A stretch of 33,212 nt of DNA from Saccharothrix sp. NRRL B-16348. Lineage in GTDB: Bacteria; Actinomycetota; Actinomycetes; Mycobacteriales; Pseudonocardiaceae. A program made the translations under genes and the position numbers. A model generated the notes under the pieces. That model searched no databases, was not told the origin of the DNA, and saw only the letters and a program-made list of their open reading frames with translations. This document shows positions 1 through 7,566 of this stretch, one piece after another (position 1 is the first letter of the stretch; the number at the start of each line of letters is the position of its first letter). The stretch covers positions 1 through 33,212 of the forward strand of contig NZ_LGED01000265.1 of assembly GCF_001280085.1 (NCBI RefSeq), in the 5' to 3' direction.

Positions 1-191
1 CCGCGCATCCGTCTCGGGCTTCAGTTGCCCAGGCCGTGGCATCCAGACACCTCCAGAACCCACAACCTACCGCAATAACCCTTAAGTCACTGGTATTGGG
101 CCTAGGCCATCCACGATGTGTCCACCTCCGGTCCACTGGCCGGCCGCACCCTGCACGGCGGAACACCGTGGAGATCAACGGGGGTGAGGCG

Positions 192-1109
192 ATGAACGGG
201 TACGCGGACCTGGTCCGGGAGCTGAAGTCGCTCCGCAAGGGACGCGGCGTGCTGGCGGGCCGGATCGGGGACCGGGTGGGTCCGAGCCTGCGCGCGACGT
301 GCGGGGTGGCCGAGGGCGACGCGCCGGGCGCGATCCGCCGGAAGGTGTCCGACCGGCTCTCCGAGCTGGCCGGCCGGCTGCCCGCGGACCTGCGCCTGGC
401 CACGCTCGCGGCGTTCGCCATCGACGACGAGGCCCGGCTGCCCCTCTACCAGGACCGGGTGTACTGGGCGGCGGTCCGGATGGACCGGGACCCGCGCACG
501 GTCCGCCGCCGGGTCGACGAGGCCATCAACCACCTCGCCGAACTGGCCGTCGACGTGCCCCGGTCCCGGCCGGACGGGCTGCCGGGCGGCTGGCGCACGA
601 CCGAGCTGCACGCCGTGCTGACCCTGGACCGGCCGCGGCCCGAGGTGATCGAGCGGCACCGGGTCGTCGCCGACCGGGACGGCCTGCGCGAGCTGGCCCT
701 GACGCCGCCGTTGCCGCTGGACGGGCCGGACCTCGACGTGCGGGTGCTGTACGGCGGCACGCTGGTCGACCGCGCGACCCGGACCCTGGCCCTGCCGAGC
801 CCGGTGGACGGCGGCCGGTCGCACGACTTCGCGATCCGCTTCCGCCCGCCGGTCGCGGACGCGTCGCGGTCGTACTTCGTGCACGTGCCGCAGCACCCGG
901 TGGACCTGCTGGACCTGAGGGTCCGCTTCGGCGGCACGTCCACCCCGCCACGCGTGTGGGTGCTGCACGGCGCGCACCGGCACGACGGCGCCGACCCCGC
1001 CGGCCACGGTCACCGGCACCCGGTGGACCAGGCGGGCGAGATCCACCTGAGGTTCCGCCACCTCACGCCGGGGCTGGCCTACGGGGTGCGGTGGGAGGTG
1101 CCCGGCTAG
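192..1109 (+). CDS. Conserved actinobacterial hypothetical protein, 305 aa
   Basis: I recognise the general type but not a function. The N-terminal half (about residues 1-125) is charged and helical, with YADLVRELKSLRKGRG near the start and a region (DRDPRTVRRRVDEAINHLAEL) that looks like a helix-turn-helix. The C-terminal half is beta-rich with no catalytic motif I can name. The frame is open upstream to 36, but the ATG at 192 is preceded by GGGGTGAGG at good spacing, and the residues before it look like non-coding sequence. A GTG at 168 is a weaker alternative. No signal peptide or membrane segment is seen. Its TAG stop overlaps the TAG of the convergent SARP gene within the palindrome CTAG at 1106-1109. 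The 191 bases before it hold no element I can support. Confidence 0.75.
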   Translation: MNGYADLVRELKSLRKGRGVLAGRIGDRVGPSLRATCGVAEGDAPGAIRRKVSDRLSELAGRLPADLRLATLAAFAIDDEARLPLYQDRVYWAAVRMDRDPRTVRRRVDEAINHLAELAVDVPRSRPDGLPGGWRTTELHAVLTLDRPRPEVIERHRVVADRDGLRELALTPPLPLDGPDLDVRVLYGGTLVDRATRTLALPSPVDGGRSHDFAIRFRPPVADASRSYFVHVPQHPVDLLDLRVRFGGTSTPPRVWVLHGAHRHDGADPAGHGHRHPVDQAGEIHLRFRHLTPGLAYGVRWEVPG

Positions 1110-3328
1110 GGCGTGCGGTCACCGGTTGATCGGGCGAGTCTGGTGGCCACGGTGGCGGCTTGGGGCATGCCCAGGTCCCGGTAGATCGTCAGGGCGCGTC
1201 GCCAGTGGTCGGTGGCGCGGTCGTGGTCCGAGAGGGTGGCGTGGACGTCGCCCAGGCCGGCGAGGGCGTGCGCGTACTCGTCGAGGTGGCCGGTTCGGTC
1301 GCCTGCCGCCAAGGCCTCGCGGTAGAGCTGTCGGGCCTCGTCCTGGTTGCCCGCGGTGGCGTGGGCGGCGGCCAGGGCGTTCAGGGCGGTCATGAGCTGG
1401 TCGGTGTCGCCGACGGCGCGGGCGATGCGCAGCGCGGCGTCGAGGTGGTGGAACGCCTGCGCGAGGTCGCCGGAGTGGTGGCGGGCGACACCGAGCATCC
1501 GCATGGCCGTGCCCTCCAGGCTGCGGTGGCCGGTGGCTTGCGCGATGGCCAGGGCACGGCGTGCGTAGTCGGTGGTCTCCGCGTAGCGGCCGTGCGCCGC
1601 GCTGACCTGCGCCAGGCCGTACAACGCGCTCGCCTCGCTGGTCCGGTTCCCGGTGTCCCTCGCGATGGCCAACGCCCGCTCGGACAGCCGGCACGCCTCG
1701 TCGTACCGACCCAGGGCGTACAGGATGCGCGCGTAGTTGTTGGTGGCGGGCGCACGCAGGCGCTGGTCGCCCAGTTCCTCGTAGAGGCCCAGCGCGAGGC
1801 GGAAGTGGTCCCCGGCCTCGGCCAGGTCGCCCCGCCGCCAGTTCGCCACGCCCATGTTGTTCAACGTGGCGGCCTGCATGGACCGGTCGCCGACCTGCCT
1901 ATACAGGGCCAGCGCGCGCTCCAGGTGGTCGATCGCCTGCCCTGGCAGGCCGAGCCGGAGCACGGCGGCGGCCAGCACCCGGCGGGCGTTGGCCTCCGCG
2001 GTGGTGTCGCCGAGCTGTCGGGCGGCGTTGAGCGCGCGCGTGTGGAGCGCGATGGCGTCGTCGTGGTACCCGCCGGTGTTGAGGTAGCGCCACACGGTGT
2101 CCGACACCGCGACGACGTAGGCGGGTCCGCTGATCTGGGTGGCCGCGAGCAGGTTGGCCCGCTCGCGGTCCAGCCAGCGGAACGCCGCGTCGTAGCTGTC
2201 GAACACCGGCGCGTCGGTGTCGGGTGCGGCGACCTCCGGCCTGCGCTCGGCCTCGTGCGGGGCGATGACGGTCATCGCGGCGGACGCGGCGCCGAGGTAG
2301 TAGCCGAACAGGCGGGTCAGCGCGGCGGCGCGGTCGGCCTCGCCGTCGGTGGTCCCGGCCAGTTCGGCGGCGTAGGCGCGCAGCAGGTCGTGCGGCTGGT
2401 AGCGACCGTCGGAGTTCCGGTCGACGAGGTGGGTGCGCACCAGCGCGTCGAGCGCCCGGCGGGTCTCCCGCGTCCCGGCGCCCGCCATCGCCGCGACCGC
2501 GTGGACGTCGACGTCCTGCCCGTGGTGCACGCCGAGCAGCCGGAACACCTTGGCCACGGCGGGGTCGAGCCGGTGGTACGACCAGGAGAGCACCGCGCGG
2601 ACGGCCGTGTGCGGGTCGTCGTCGGCGACCAGCAGGTCCAGCGCGGCCTGCCGGTCGGCGAGTTCACCGGCCAGCTCGCCGATGGCGCGTCCCGGCCGCG
2701 ACCGGACGATCTCGGCCGCGATCCGCAGCGCCAGCGGCAGCCGCGCGCACCGCTCGACGAGCGTGCGGACGGCCTCGGGTTCGAGGTCGGCGCGGGCGCC
2801 GAGCAGCTCGCGCACCAGGGCGACGGCCTCGGCCGACGACAGCCGGTCGAGGCCGATGCGGTGCGCGCCGTCGCGGGCGACGAGTCCGGCGAGCGAGTCC
2901 CGGCTGGTCACCAGCGCGAAGCAGGTCGGGCCGGCGGGCAGCAGCGGGCGCACCTGCTCGACGGTGCGGGCGTTGTCCACCAGGATCAGCACCCGGCGCT
3001 GGTCGAGGAGGGTCCGGAAGTGGGCCGCGCGCTCCTCGGTGGACTCCGGGATCGCCGCGCCGTCCAGCCCGAGCGACCGCAGGAAGCCGGCCAGCGCCTC
3101 GGCGGGCGACACCGGCTCGTCCGGGCCGTACCCGCGCAGGTCGACGTAGAGCTGCCCGTCCGGGAACCGGTCCCGCACCCGGTGCGCCCAGCGCACGGCG
3201 AGCGCCGTCTTGCCCAAGGCGGGGTTGTGACACACAGCCCGGAGCGCCCCGATGACGATCAACGCCCACGTCGTGTCTATGACCGACAAATATTCTGTAA
3301 CTGTGAGTAAGTGCGCCCCCTCGATCAT
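1106..3328 (-). CDS. AfsR/SARP-type regulator, C-terminal NB-ARC and TPR part, severed by the prophage
   Basis: This is the 3' part of a large SARP regulator whose 5' part lies at 22465-21566. Host sequence covers 3205-1106 (699 codons plus stop). It starts just after the Walker A Lys-Thr (TALAVRWAHRV), followed by Walker B (VLILVDNA), an ALVTSR sensor segment, a CARLPLALRIAAE GLPL-like motif and a YQPHDLLRAYA MHD-like motif, then about 380 residues of TPR repeats. In the family, the ATPase and TPR part senses nucleotide, phosphorylation or partners and controls the N-terminal DNA-binding domain. The open frame continues 41 codons into phage DNA to an ATG at 3328 that has GAGG six bases upstream on the minus strand, so a 740-aa product is possible. 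Its Walker A would read HNPALGKT, lacking the first Gly. Whether any promoter drives it is unknown. Excision would restore a 999-aa protein. Confidence 0.88.
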   Translation of the reverse strand: MIEGAHLLTVTEYLSVIDTTWALIVIGALRAVCHNPALGKTALAVRWAHRVRDRFPDGQLYVDLRGYGPDEPVSPAEALAGFLRSLGLDGAAIPESTEERAAHFRTLLDQRRVLILVDNARTVEQVRPLLPAGPTCFALVTSRDSLAGLVARDGAHRIGLDRLSSAEAVALVRELLGARADLEPEAVRTLVERCARLPLALRIAAEIVRSRPGRAIGELAGELADRQAALDLLVADDDPHTAVRAVLSWSYHRLDPAVAKVFRLLGVHHGQDVDVHAVAAMAGAGTRETRRALDALVRTHLVDRNSDGRYQPHDLLRAYAAELAGTTDGEADRAAALTRLFGYYLGAASAAMTVIAPHEAERRPEVAAPDTDAPVFDSYDAAFRWLDRERANLLAATQISGPAYVVAVSDTVWRYLNTGGYHDDAIALHTRALNAARQLGDTTAEANARRVLAAAVLRLGLPGQAIDHLERALALYRQVGDRSMQAATLNNMGVANWRRGDLAEAGDHFRLALGLYEELGDQRLRAPATNNYARILYALGRYDEACRLSERALAIARDTGNRTSEASALYGLAQVSAAHGRYAETTDYARRALAIAQATGHRSLEGTAMRMLGVARHHSGDLAQAFHHLDAALRIARAVGDTDQLMTALNALAAAHATAGNQDEARQLYREALAAGDRTGHLDEYAHALAGLGDVHATLSDHDRATDHWRRALTIYRDLGMPQAATVATRLARSTGDRTP
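3205..3215. repeat. attL core (copy 1 of the 11-bp attachment identity)
   Basis: CCGTCTTGCCC occurs here and at 21565-21575. Read on the minus strand it encodes part of the Gly-Lys-Thr of the SARP Walker A motif. To the left is host SARP sequence; to the right is phage sequence leading into the integrase. In the reconstructed attP, ACACACAG at 3230-3237 mirrors CAGTGTGT at 21544-21551, with seven of eight pairs complementary. The centre of that dyad falls between 3210 and 3211, which predicts a TT crossover dinucleotide. The core and frame are directly visible; the crossover position is inferred. Confidence 0.88.
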
Positions 3329-4784
3329 GGCAGACCTCTACCTGAGGCTGTCTGACCTGCGCGCGGAAGACCTCAGCGAAGAAGGAATCGGGAAGTCGTT
3401 CGAGTCCCGTGAGCAGAAGCTGAGGGAGCGCGCGGCGCTGCTCGGCTGGGGTGTGCACCGCGTGGTGATCGAGAACGACGTCGTCAGCAAGAACGGACGT
3501 CAGCGCTCGGCGAGCGCATTCAAGCGCCAGAAGATCACCCTCCCGGACGGAACGACGGCGCTGCGAGTTGTCCGCCCTGGGTTCCGCAGCATTCTGGATG
3601 ATCTCGCCACCGGGCGGGCACAGGCGATCCTGGCTGAGGATCTCGACCGGACGATGCGCGACCCTCGGGACCTCGAAGATTTCATCGACGTGGCCGAGGC
3701 GCACAAGATCAATGCGCGGTCGCTGAGTGGGTCGTTGACCTTCACGGACGGGGGCACTGACGGTGAGATCACCATGGCGCGAGTCATGGTCACGATGGGG
3801 AACAAGTCGTCACGCGACACGTCCCGACGTGTAGCCGCTGCCCGTGAGCGCAAGGCCGTTGCGGGCGAATTCGGCGGGGGTACGCGTCCGTACGGGTTCG
3901 AACCCGATGGGATCACGCCGCGCCCGGATGAGTACGCCGTGATCAAGAACTGTTCGCGGCGGCTCTTGCAGGGGGTGTCCTTGCGATCGATGGCATTGGA
4001 ACTGAGGGGCGCTGAGGCCCTGACCGTGACGGGGGCACCCTGGACGGCCGAGACGCTGCGAGACGTCCTCCTGAGGCCCCGGAATGCGGCCCTCAGCGTT
4101 TACAGGGGTGAGGTCATCGGGAAGGCCCCGTATCCCGCTGCCGTGCCTGAGGACGTATTCCGCGCGGTGCAACGCAAGCTCACCGACCCGAACCGCAACA
4201 CGAGCCCCGGTGCTGCTCCGAAGTACGTCGGAACCGGGGTGTACCTCTGCGGGCGGTGCGATGACGGGACGTCGGTGGACGTGACCCTCGGACAGCGTCC
4301 GCAGCCCCGATACCGCTGCCGTAAGTCCGCGCACCTGGCGCGCGCTCAGAAGCCGGTTGACGACTTCGTGCTCGGGGCCGTTGCTGCTCGCCTGTCCCTG
4401 CCGGATGCAGTCGGACTGTTCGCCAAGCCCAAGAGCAAGATCGACGTAGCCGCGCTCAGGTTCGAAGCCGACGCGATCCGGGAGAACCTGACGGGGCTTG
4501 CCGAGGATCGAGCGATGGGATTGATCGACAGGGCGCAGATGATCGCAGCCACGGAGAAGGGGCGCGCGCGGCTTGCGGTGCTCGATCAGCAAATGGCCGA
4601 CGCGGTGGTTGAGTCGCCTCTTTTCGCCCTCATCGGAGCCGAGGACGTCAGGGCAGCACTCGGGGCCCTTCCGCTGTCCGTGCGCCGTCTCGTGGTCGAC
4701 ACGGTGTGCACGGTGACGATCGTGCCCGCGACGCGTAAGGGCAGCGGTTTCGACCCGAAGTCGGTGCGGATCGACTGGAAGTGA
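3252..4784 (+). CDS. int: Large serine recombinase (phage integrase), 510 aa
   Basis: This enzyme catalyses attP x attB integration. The N-terminal resolvase domain carries LYLRLSD with the likely nucleophile Ser34, then EDLDRTMRDPRDLEDFID and an ITMARVMVTMGNKSSRDTSRR helix region. The recombinase domain follows (GGGTRPYGFEPDG, ALSVYRGEVIGKAPYPAAV). A zinc ribbon has CGRC at about 336-339 with later Cys and His in YRCRKSAHL. The C-terminal part looks like a coiled coil. Length is typical of large serine integrases. The ATG at 3252 has GGAG eight bases upstream. A start at 3327 (MADLYLRL, 485 aa) fits the domain edge but has no clear ribosome site. The gene lies 40-110 bases from attL, as usual. 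A directionality factor should be encoded in the element but I cannot identify it. Confidence 0.95.
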   Translation: MTINAHVVSMTDKYSVTVSKCAPSIMADLYLRLSDLRAEDLSEEGIGKSFESREQKLRERAALLGWGVHRVVIENDVVSKNGRQRSASAFKRQKITLPDGTTALRVVRPGFRSILDDLATGRAQAILAEDLDRTMRDPRDLEDFIDVAEAHKINARSLSGSLTFTDGGTDGEITMARVMVTMGNKSSRDTSRRVAAARERKAVAGEFGGGTRPYGFEPDGITPRPDEYAVIKNCSRRLLQGVSLRSMALELRGAEALTVTGAPWTAETLRDVLLRPRNAALSVYRGEVIGKAPYPAAVPEDVFRAVQRKLTDPNRNTSPGAAPKYVGTGVYLCGRCDDGTSVDVTLGQRPQPRYRCRKSAHLARAQKPVDDFVLGAVAARLSLPDAVGLFAKPKSKIDVAALRFEADAIRENLTGLAEDRAMGLIDRAQMIAATEKGRARLAVLDQQMADAVVESPLFALIGAEDVRAALGALPLSVRRLVVDTVCTVTIVPATRKGSGFDPKSVRIDWK

Positions 4785-4806
4785 CCTGATTCGTAGATAG
4801 ACGAAG

Positions 4807-4839
4807 AAACCCCTGGTCAGCGCCTTGACCAGGGGTTTT
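4807..4839. terminator. Strong rho-independent terminator after the integrase
   Basis: A perfect 13-bp stem, AAACCCCTGGTCA at 4807-4819 and its complement at 4826-4838, closes a 6-base loop and ends in a T run. The A-rich left arm gives a U-rich tail in the reverse direction too, so it may act on both strands. It isolates the integrase from the early operon. Ten bases of the right arm (TGACCAGGGG) recur at 21526-21535 without a partner arm. Confidence 0.9.
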
Positions 4840-4854
4840 CTCGTGCAACCATAT

Positions 4855-4887
4855 ATCGTACCGTAATTTTCTCGTGATCGTACCGTG
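4855..4887. promoter_or_regulatory. Tandem 11-bp repeat upstream of the early genes, possible operator pair
   Basis: ATCGTACCGTA at 4855-4865 and ATCGTACCGTG at 4877-4887 lie 22 bp apart, about two helical turns, on the same face of the helix. The reverse complement, CGGTACGAT, resembles the GGTACAAAC-type repeats between terS and the portal gene. The 4840-5047 gap must hold the promoter of the early genes, but I see no convincing -35/-10 pair. Repressor or activator binding is inferred. Confidence 0.45.
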
Positions 4888-5047
4888 ATCTGCCGCACAA
4901 TTGCTTGTGCTAACGCTGGTGCATGTGCCAATCTTGTAGGTGCCATCCCCGTGGCAACCAGGACTCCAAGGCACACTCACACAACACCCCCTTCACACAG
5001 AGATAGCCACGGGCAAGATCACTCTGTCTACGAAGTGGGTGTTTTCT

Positions 5048-5266
5048 GTGTCCGAAGCCACTAGGCGTACTCGTGCGCAACTGGCCGCCGCTGTTCGATT
5101 CCACGGGCCCGAATCCGTCGAGGCCACCGTCACGCGGCGCACGCACAAGTTCCTGACACTCGAAGAGGCGATCTCCGAGTGCGTCTCGACTGCGCCTCCG
5201 TTGACCCCTGAGCAGCTCCAGCGCCTCGCGTCTCTGCTCTCCGTCGCGGAGGTTGAGGGCGCGTGA
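5048..5266 (+). CDS. Small unknown early phage protein, 72 aa
   Basis: I do not recognise the function. The product starts SEATRRTRAQLAAAVRFHG and ends with an acidic helical segment containing a TLEEAIS stretch and the APPLTPEQLQRLASLL motif. That tail resembles small proteins found beside integrases and replication genes in actinobacterial mobile elements. The GTG at 5048 is preferred because upstream residues are of poor coding quality; a GTG at 5039 in the same frame is possible. Its stop overlaps the GTG of the next gene (GTGA), so the two are translationally coupled. Being first in the early operon it could be a control protein or the recombination directionality factor, but no HTH is visible. 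Confidence 0.6.
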   Translation: MSEATRRTRAQLAAAVRFHGPESVEATVTRRTHKFLTLEEAISECVSTAPPLTPEQLQRLASLLSVAEVEGA

Positions 5267-6057
5267 ACAACGAGAAAGCCCCTCGCGAGGACCAGTCGCG
5301 AGGGGCCGAGGTAGTCCCGACGAAGAACTATAACAAGTATATCACGGCAACCCCTCGGTTCACCTGGGAACGGGCGTTGCGTGCGTCACCCGACGTTCGC
5401 GGCCCTCAAATGCTCCTCCTCCTGGTGATCGCTACGCACATGGTCAACATCACCGGGAAGGGATACGTCTCGCTGGGCACGCTCGCGAAAGAACTGTGCG
5501 TGAACGAGCGAACCGTGCGCAGGCAGCGTGACGAGATGATCCAACGCGGGTGGTTGGCGTGCCTGGAGCGTGGCCACAGCGCTGGTAAGGCCAGCGTGTA
5601 CGCCCTCACCCTCCCGTCTGACTATGGACATTCAGAGCAGGACTATGGACATTCTGGGCACGACTATGGACACCCAGATGTCCACAGTTCTATGGACACC
5701 CAGATGTCCACCCTCAGTCCTAGGTCACAGTCCGAGGCCCTCAGGCCGAGGGACAGTGACCTAGGTCAGGGAACTACGACTGACAACGACCCCGAACCCC
5801 TCCCTTCGGGTCGGGGCCGGGGGTCGTCGGACAAAAGCGCCGCAGTGCGGTATGTGGTCGAGGCGATGGGCCTGACTACGGACGAGGCGGCGGCTTACGT
5901 CGATAACAAGATCGCCAGGTCGAAGAGCCCGGTTGAACGTCCGCTGGGTTACATCAAGAAGTGCGCGGCCGAAGACCAGAAGGCCACGGAAGACGACGGC
6001 ATCACCATTCCACCCAGCGACGGTGACTCGTCCTGGTCGTACACGATCGAATCCTGA
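5263..6057 (+). CDS. Helix-turn-helix replication-initiator-like protein, 264 aa
   Basis: The clearest domain is a winged helix-turn-helix at about residues 64-102 (YVSLGTLAKELCVNERTVRR followed by a wing ending in VYALTL). It is the type found at the N-terminus of phage replisome organisers and plasmid initiators. Residues 120-190 are low complexity (three DYGH repeats, then Ser, Pro and Gly) and correspond to the DNA repeat cluster at 5623-5765. The C-terminal part (AAVRYVVEAMGLTTDEAAAY and RPLGYIKKCA) is a short helical domain like those that recruit helicase or loader in phage initiators. There is no helicase or primase in the element, so host machinery would be borrowed. The start is the GTG overlapping the previous stop. 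The initiator role is inferred from domain layout and internal repeats; an ordinary transcription factor is the main alternative. Confidence 0.72.
   Translation: MNNEKAPREDQSRGAEVVPTKNYNKYITATPRFTWERALRASPDVRGPQMLLLLVIATHMVNITGKGYVSLGTLAKELCVNERTVRRQRDEMIQRGWLACLERGHSAGKASVYALTLPSDYGHSEQDYGHSGHDYGHPDVHSSMDTQMSTLSPRSQSEALRPRDSDLGQGTTTDNDPEPLPSGRGRGSSDKSAAVRYVVEAMGLTTDEAAAYVDNKIARSKSPVERPLGYIKKCAAEDQKATEDDGITIPPSDGDSSWSYTIES
5623..5765. repeat. Iterons plus long inverted repeat inside the initiator-like gene, candidate phage origin
   Basis: TATGGACA occurs at 5623, 5644, 5665 and 5691, spaced 21, 21 and 26 bp. The last two copies extend into GGACACCCAGATGTCC, a GGACA/TGTCC inverted repeat. They are followed by a 15-bp inverted repeat with one mismatch: CCTAGGTCACAGTCC at 5719-5733 against 5751-5765, with GGCC at 5736-5739 and again at 5744-5747 between the arms. 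Coding alone could explain the DYGH repeats but not the non-coding symmetry of the second part. The layout resembles lambda, whose ori iterons lie within gene O. Confidence 0.6.
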
Positions 6058-6072
6058 GAGAGGTACCCGACG

Positions 6073-6654
6073 ATGAGTAAGAACCTGAAGATCAAGACCA
6101 GTATCGGCAAGGAGACCTACCCCGGTCGCCCCGACCTCGGCAATTGGCTGATCGACATTTGGGCCGACCTGCCCGAGGACATGAGCGACTCTGACCGTGA
6201 TCGTGAGTCCATGAATGTCGTCGGCTTGATGGCCCGGCTCTATGCCGCTGTTCTGCACCACGGCGACTGCAAACGGCACAACTGTGATGCCGTCGGTGAT
6301 TCGCACATGGCCGAGCCCGCGTCGGCCCACCTGGGCAGCAACGGAATCACGCTCGACACTGAAGAGGACTGCTTGGATCTCCAGGTAGTAACCAGCAGCA
6401 GGACCGATGCCGAGAAGTGGGAATTGCTACTCAAATCGTGGCTGCGGGAGATCCTGGACCCGGAATACCGCAAGAAGGAGATCGAGCGTCGCTGGGATCT
6501 GACTATGGAGACGCAGCGGAAGCGAGACGACGCTAGGGCGACCAAGCGCAAGAAGGCCGAAGAGGCCGAGATGCGGAGGCTTGTCGAAGAAGAGAAGCGC
6601 CGGATTGCCCGTGAGATCGCCGCGAGGGAACTGAACGAGGAGACGTCCCGATGA
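6073..6654 (+). CDS. Unknown phage protein with charged C-terminal coiled coil, 193 aa
   Basis: No family is recognised. The N-terminal part (residues 1-120) contains WLIDIWADLPEDM, a Cys/His cluster (HHGDCKRHNCDA) that could bind metal, and a mixed segment. From about residue 125 to the end it is a continuous, highly charged helix rich in Lys, Arg and Glu (for example RKRDDARATKRKKAEEAEMR), very likely a coiled coil. GAGAGAGG lies eight bases before the ATG. The stop overlaps the next ATG (ATGA), placing it in the early operon with the HTH and HNH genes. Confidence 0.75.
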   Translation: MSKNLKIKTSIGKETYPGRPDLGNWLIDIWADLPEDMSDSDRDRESMNVVGLMARLYAAVLHHGDCKRHNCDAVGDSHMAEPASAHLGSNGITLDTEEDCLDLQVVTSSRTDAEKWELLLKSWLREILDPEYRKKEIERRWDLTMETQRKRDDARATKRKKAEEAEMRRLVEEEKRRIAREIAARELNEETSR

Positions 6655-6995
6655 GCACCTATCTTGACGAGACCATTCCCGTGGACGACCGTATCGAAGT
6701 GCCGCTGCGGATCGTCAAGCGCATCGGTAATCACTACGAGCGTCTTGAGGGCGGGTGCATTGTTTCGCGGTACGCCCCGAACAAGAACGGCTATCGCTCG
6801 GTGCAGTTCTGGAGCGGCGGCCGGAAGGTGCAGGTGCTCGTTCACCGCCTGGCGTACGCCTGCCTGTACGGCCCGATCCCGTCCGGGATGACCGTTGATC
6901 ACCTGTGCTTCACGCCGGGTTGTTTCAACCAGGATCACCTGCGCTTGCTCACCCCGTCGGAGAACTCGCGCAATCGCCGCCCTAAGGCGTCCTGA
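6651..6995 (+). CDS. HNH endonuclease (HNH_3-like), 114 aa
   Basis: The protein has the compact phage HNH layout: VHRLAYACLYGPIPSG at about 64-79, then the TVDHLC core with Asp83-His84, a second Cys at 91, FNQDHLRLLTPSEN with His97, and a trailing NSRNRR. These form the beta-beta-alpha-metal nick site. The N-terminal third (to about residue 55) is a small beta domain. It is probably a free-standing endonuclease, with possible roles in homing, packaging or host DNA attack. The start is the ATG overlapping the previous stop. This class is common in actinophage early regions. Confidence 0.85.
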   Translation: MSTYLDETIPVDDRIEVPLRIVKRIGNHYERLEGGCIVSRYAPNKNGYRSVQFWSGGRKVQVLVHRLAYACLYGPIPSGMTVDHLCFTPGCFNQDHLRLLTPSENSRNRRPKAS

Positions 6996-7052
6996 CCGCC
7001 TTACCCATACTCGCCTATCAGAGCGCCTCTAAAACCCGCGAGAGGAGCACTC

Positions 7053-7071
7053 AGGGGCCCGCAAGGCCCCT
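7053..7071. terminator. Hairpin between the HNH gene and the 101-aa gene
   Basis: AGGGGCC at 7053-7059 pairs perfectly with 7065-7071 around CGCAA, a stable 7-bp GC stem. It is followed by TCTAACTG rather than a T run, so it may be a weak terminator, attenuator or RNA-processing hairpin. It sits in the only sizable gap (6996-7096) of the early block. Confidence 0.45.
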
Positions 7072-7096
7072 TCTAACTGAACACGAGGTAGACCCG

Positions 7097-7402
7097 ATGC
7101 TGAACTACGACCACATCGAGCGTGATGAGAGCGATTTGACGTCCTACTGGGCGGCGTCTCACACGTTCACCTATCAGACCGCAGCCTTGATCAACGGCAG
7201 CGGGGAGCAGCTCGACAACCGCGCTCAGGAGCTTGGGAACGCGACCGTGGGCGAGTGGGTTGCCCTGCTCGACTCGATGGATATCCCGAACCACGTCGGC
7301 ATCACCAAGAGCGTCTCGGCATTGCGTGCGGCAGGGCTGCGGCCGGATTACTCGATTCTCAAGCTCGCTGTTTATCGACGGAACTCACGGAAGGATGCGT
7401 AA
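7097..7402 (+). CDS. Unknown phage protein, 101 aa
   Basis: No family is recognised. The sequence is mixed, soluble and acidic in its first half (YDHIERDESDLTSYW), with two helical stretches and no motif or membrane segment. GAGGTAG lies eight bases upstream of the ATG at 7097. It opens the second early sub-block after the hairpin at 7053-7071, and its TAA stop is followed within three bases by the next ATG. It is a candidate accessory or control protein. Confidence 0.65.
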   Translation: MLNYDHIERDESDLTSYWAASHTFTYQTAALINGSGEQLDNRAQELGNATVGEWVALLDSMDIPNHVGITKSVSALRAAGLRPDYSILKLAVYRRNSRKDA

Positions 7403-7404
7403 CA

Positions 7405-7563
7405 ATGAGCGATATGTCACCGCGGAACGCTATGCGGAATATGCAGCAACGGCACACGGCCATGGCCGACCCCGCAGTACGAATCGCAATGCTCGAATAC
7501 CGACTGATTCGATTGCTCGCCCGCATCGAGTCGATCAGCGAGAAGCTGGACGGAATGGAGTAG
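7405..7563 (+). CDS. Small unknown phage protein, 52 aa
   Basis: This short Met-rich protein begins SDMSPRNAMRNMQQRH and ends in an amphipathic helix (MLEYRLIRLLARIESISEKL) that could form a coiled coil. The start at 7405 has GGAAGGA about eleven bases upstream; the longer frame reaching back to 7255 overlaps the previous gene and is rejected. It lies between the 101-aa protein and the packaging-type HNH gene. Function unknown. Confidence 0.55.
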   Translation: MSDMSPRNAMRNMQQRHTAMADPAVRIAMLEYRLIRLLARIESISEKLDGME

Positions 7564-7566
7564 GCA

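Noticed and set aside
3205..3215. Insertion in a tRNA gene
   Set aside because: No tRNA structure is found at either junction; both sides are SARP coding sequence.
5623..5710. CRISPR-like repeats
   Set aside because: The units are only 8-13 bp, spacers are coding and similar to each other, and no cas genes are present.
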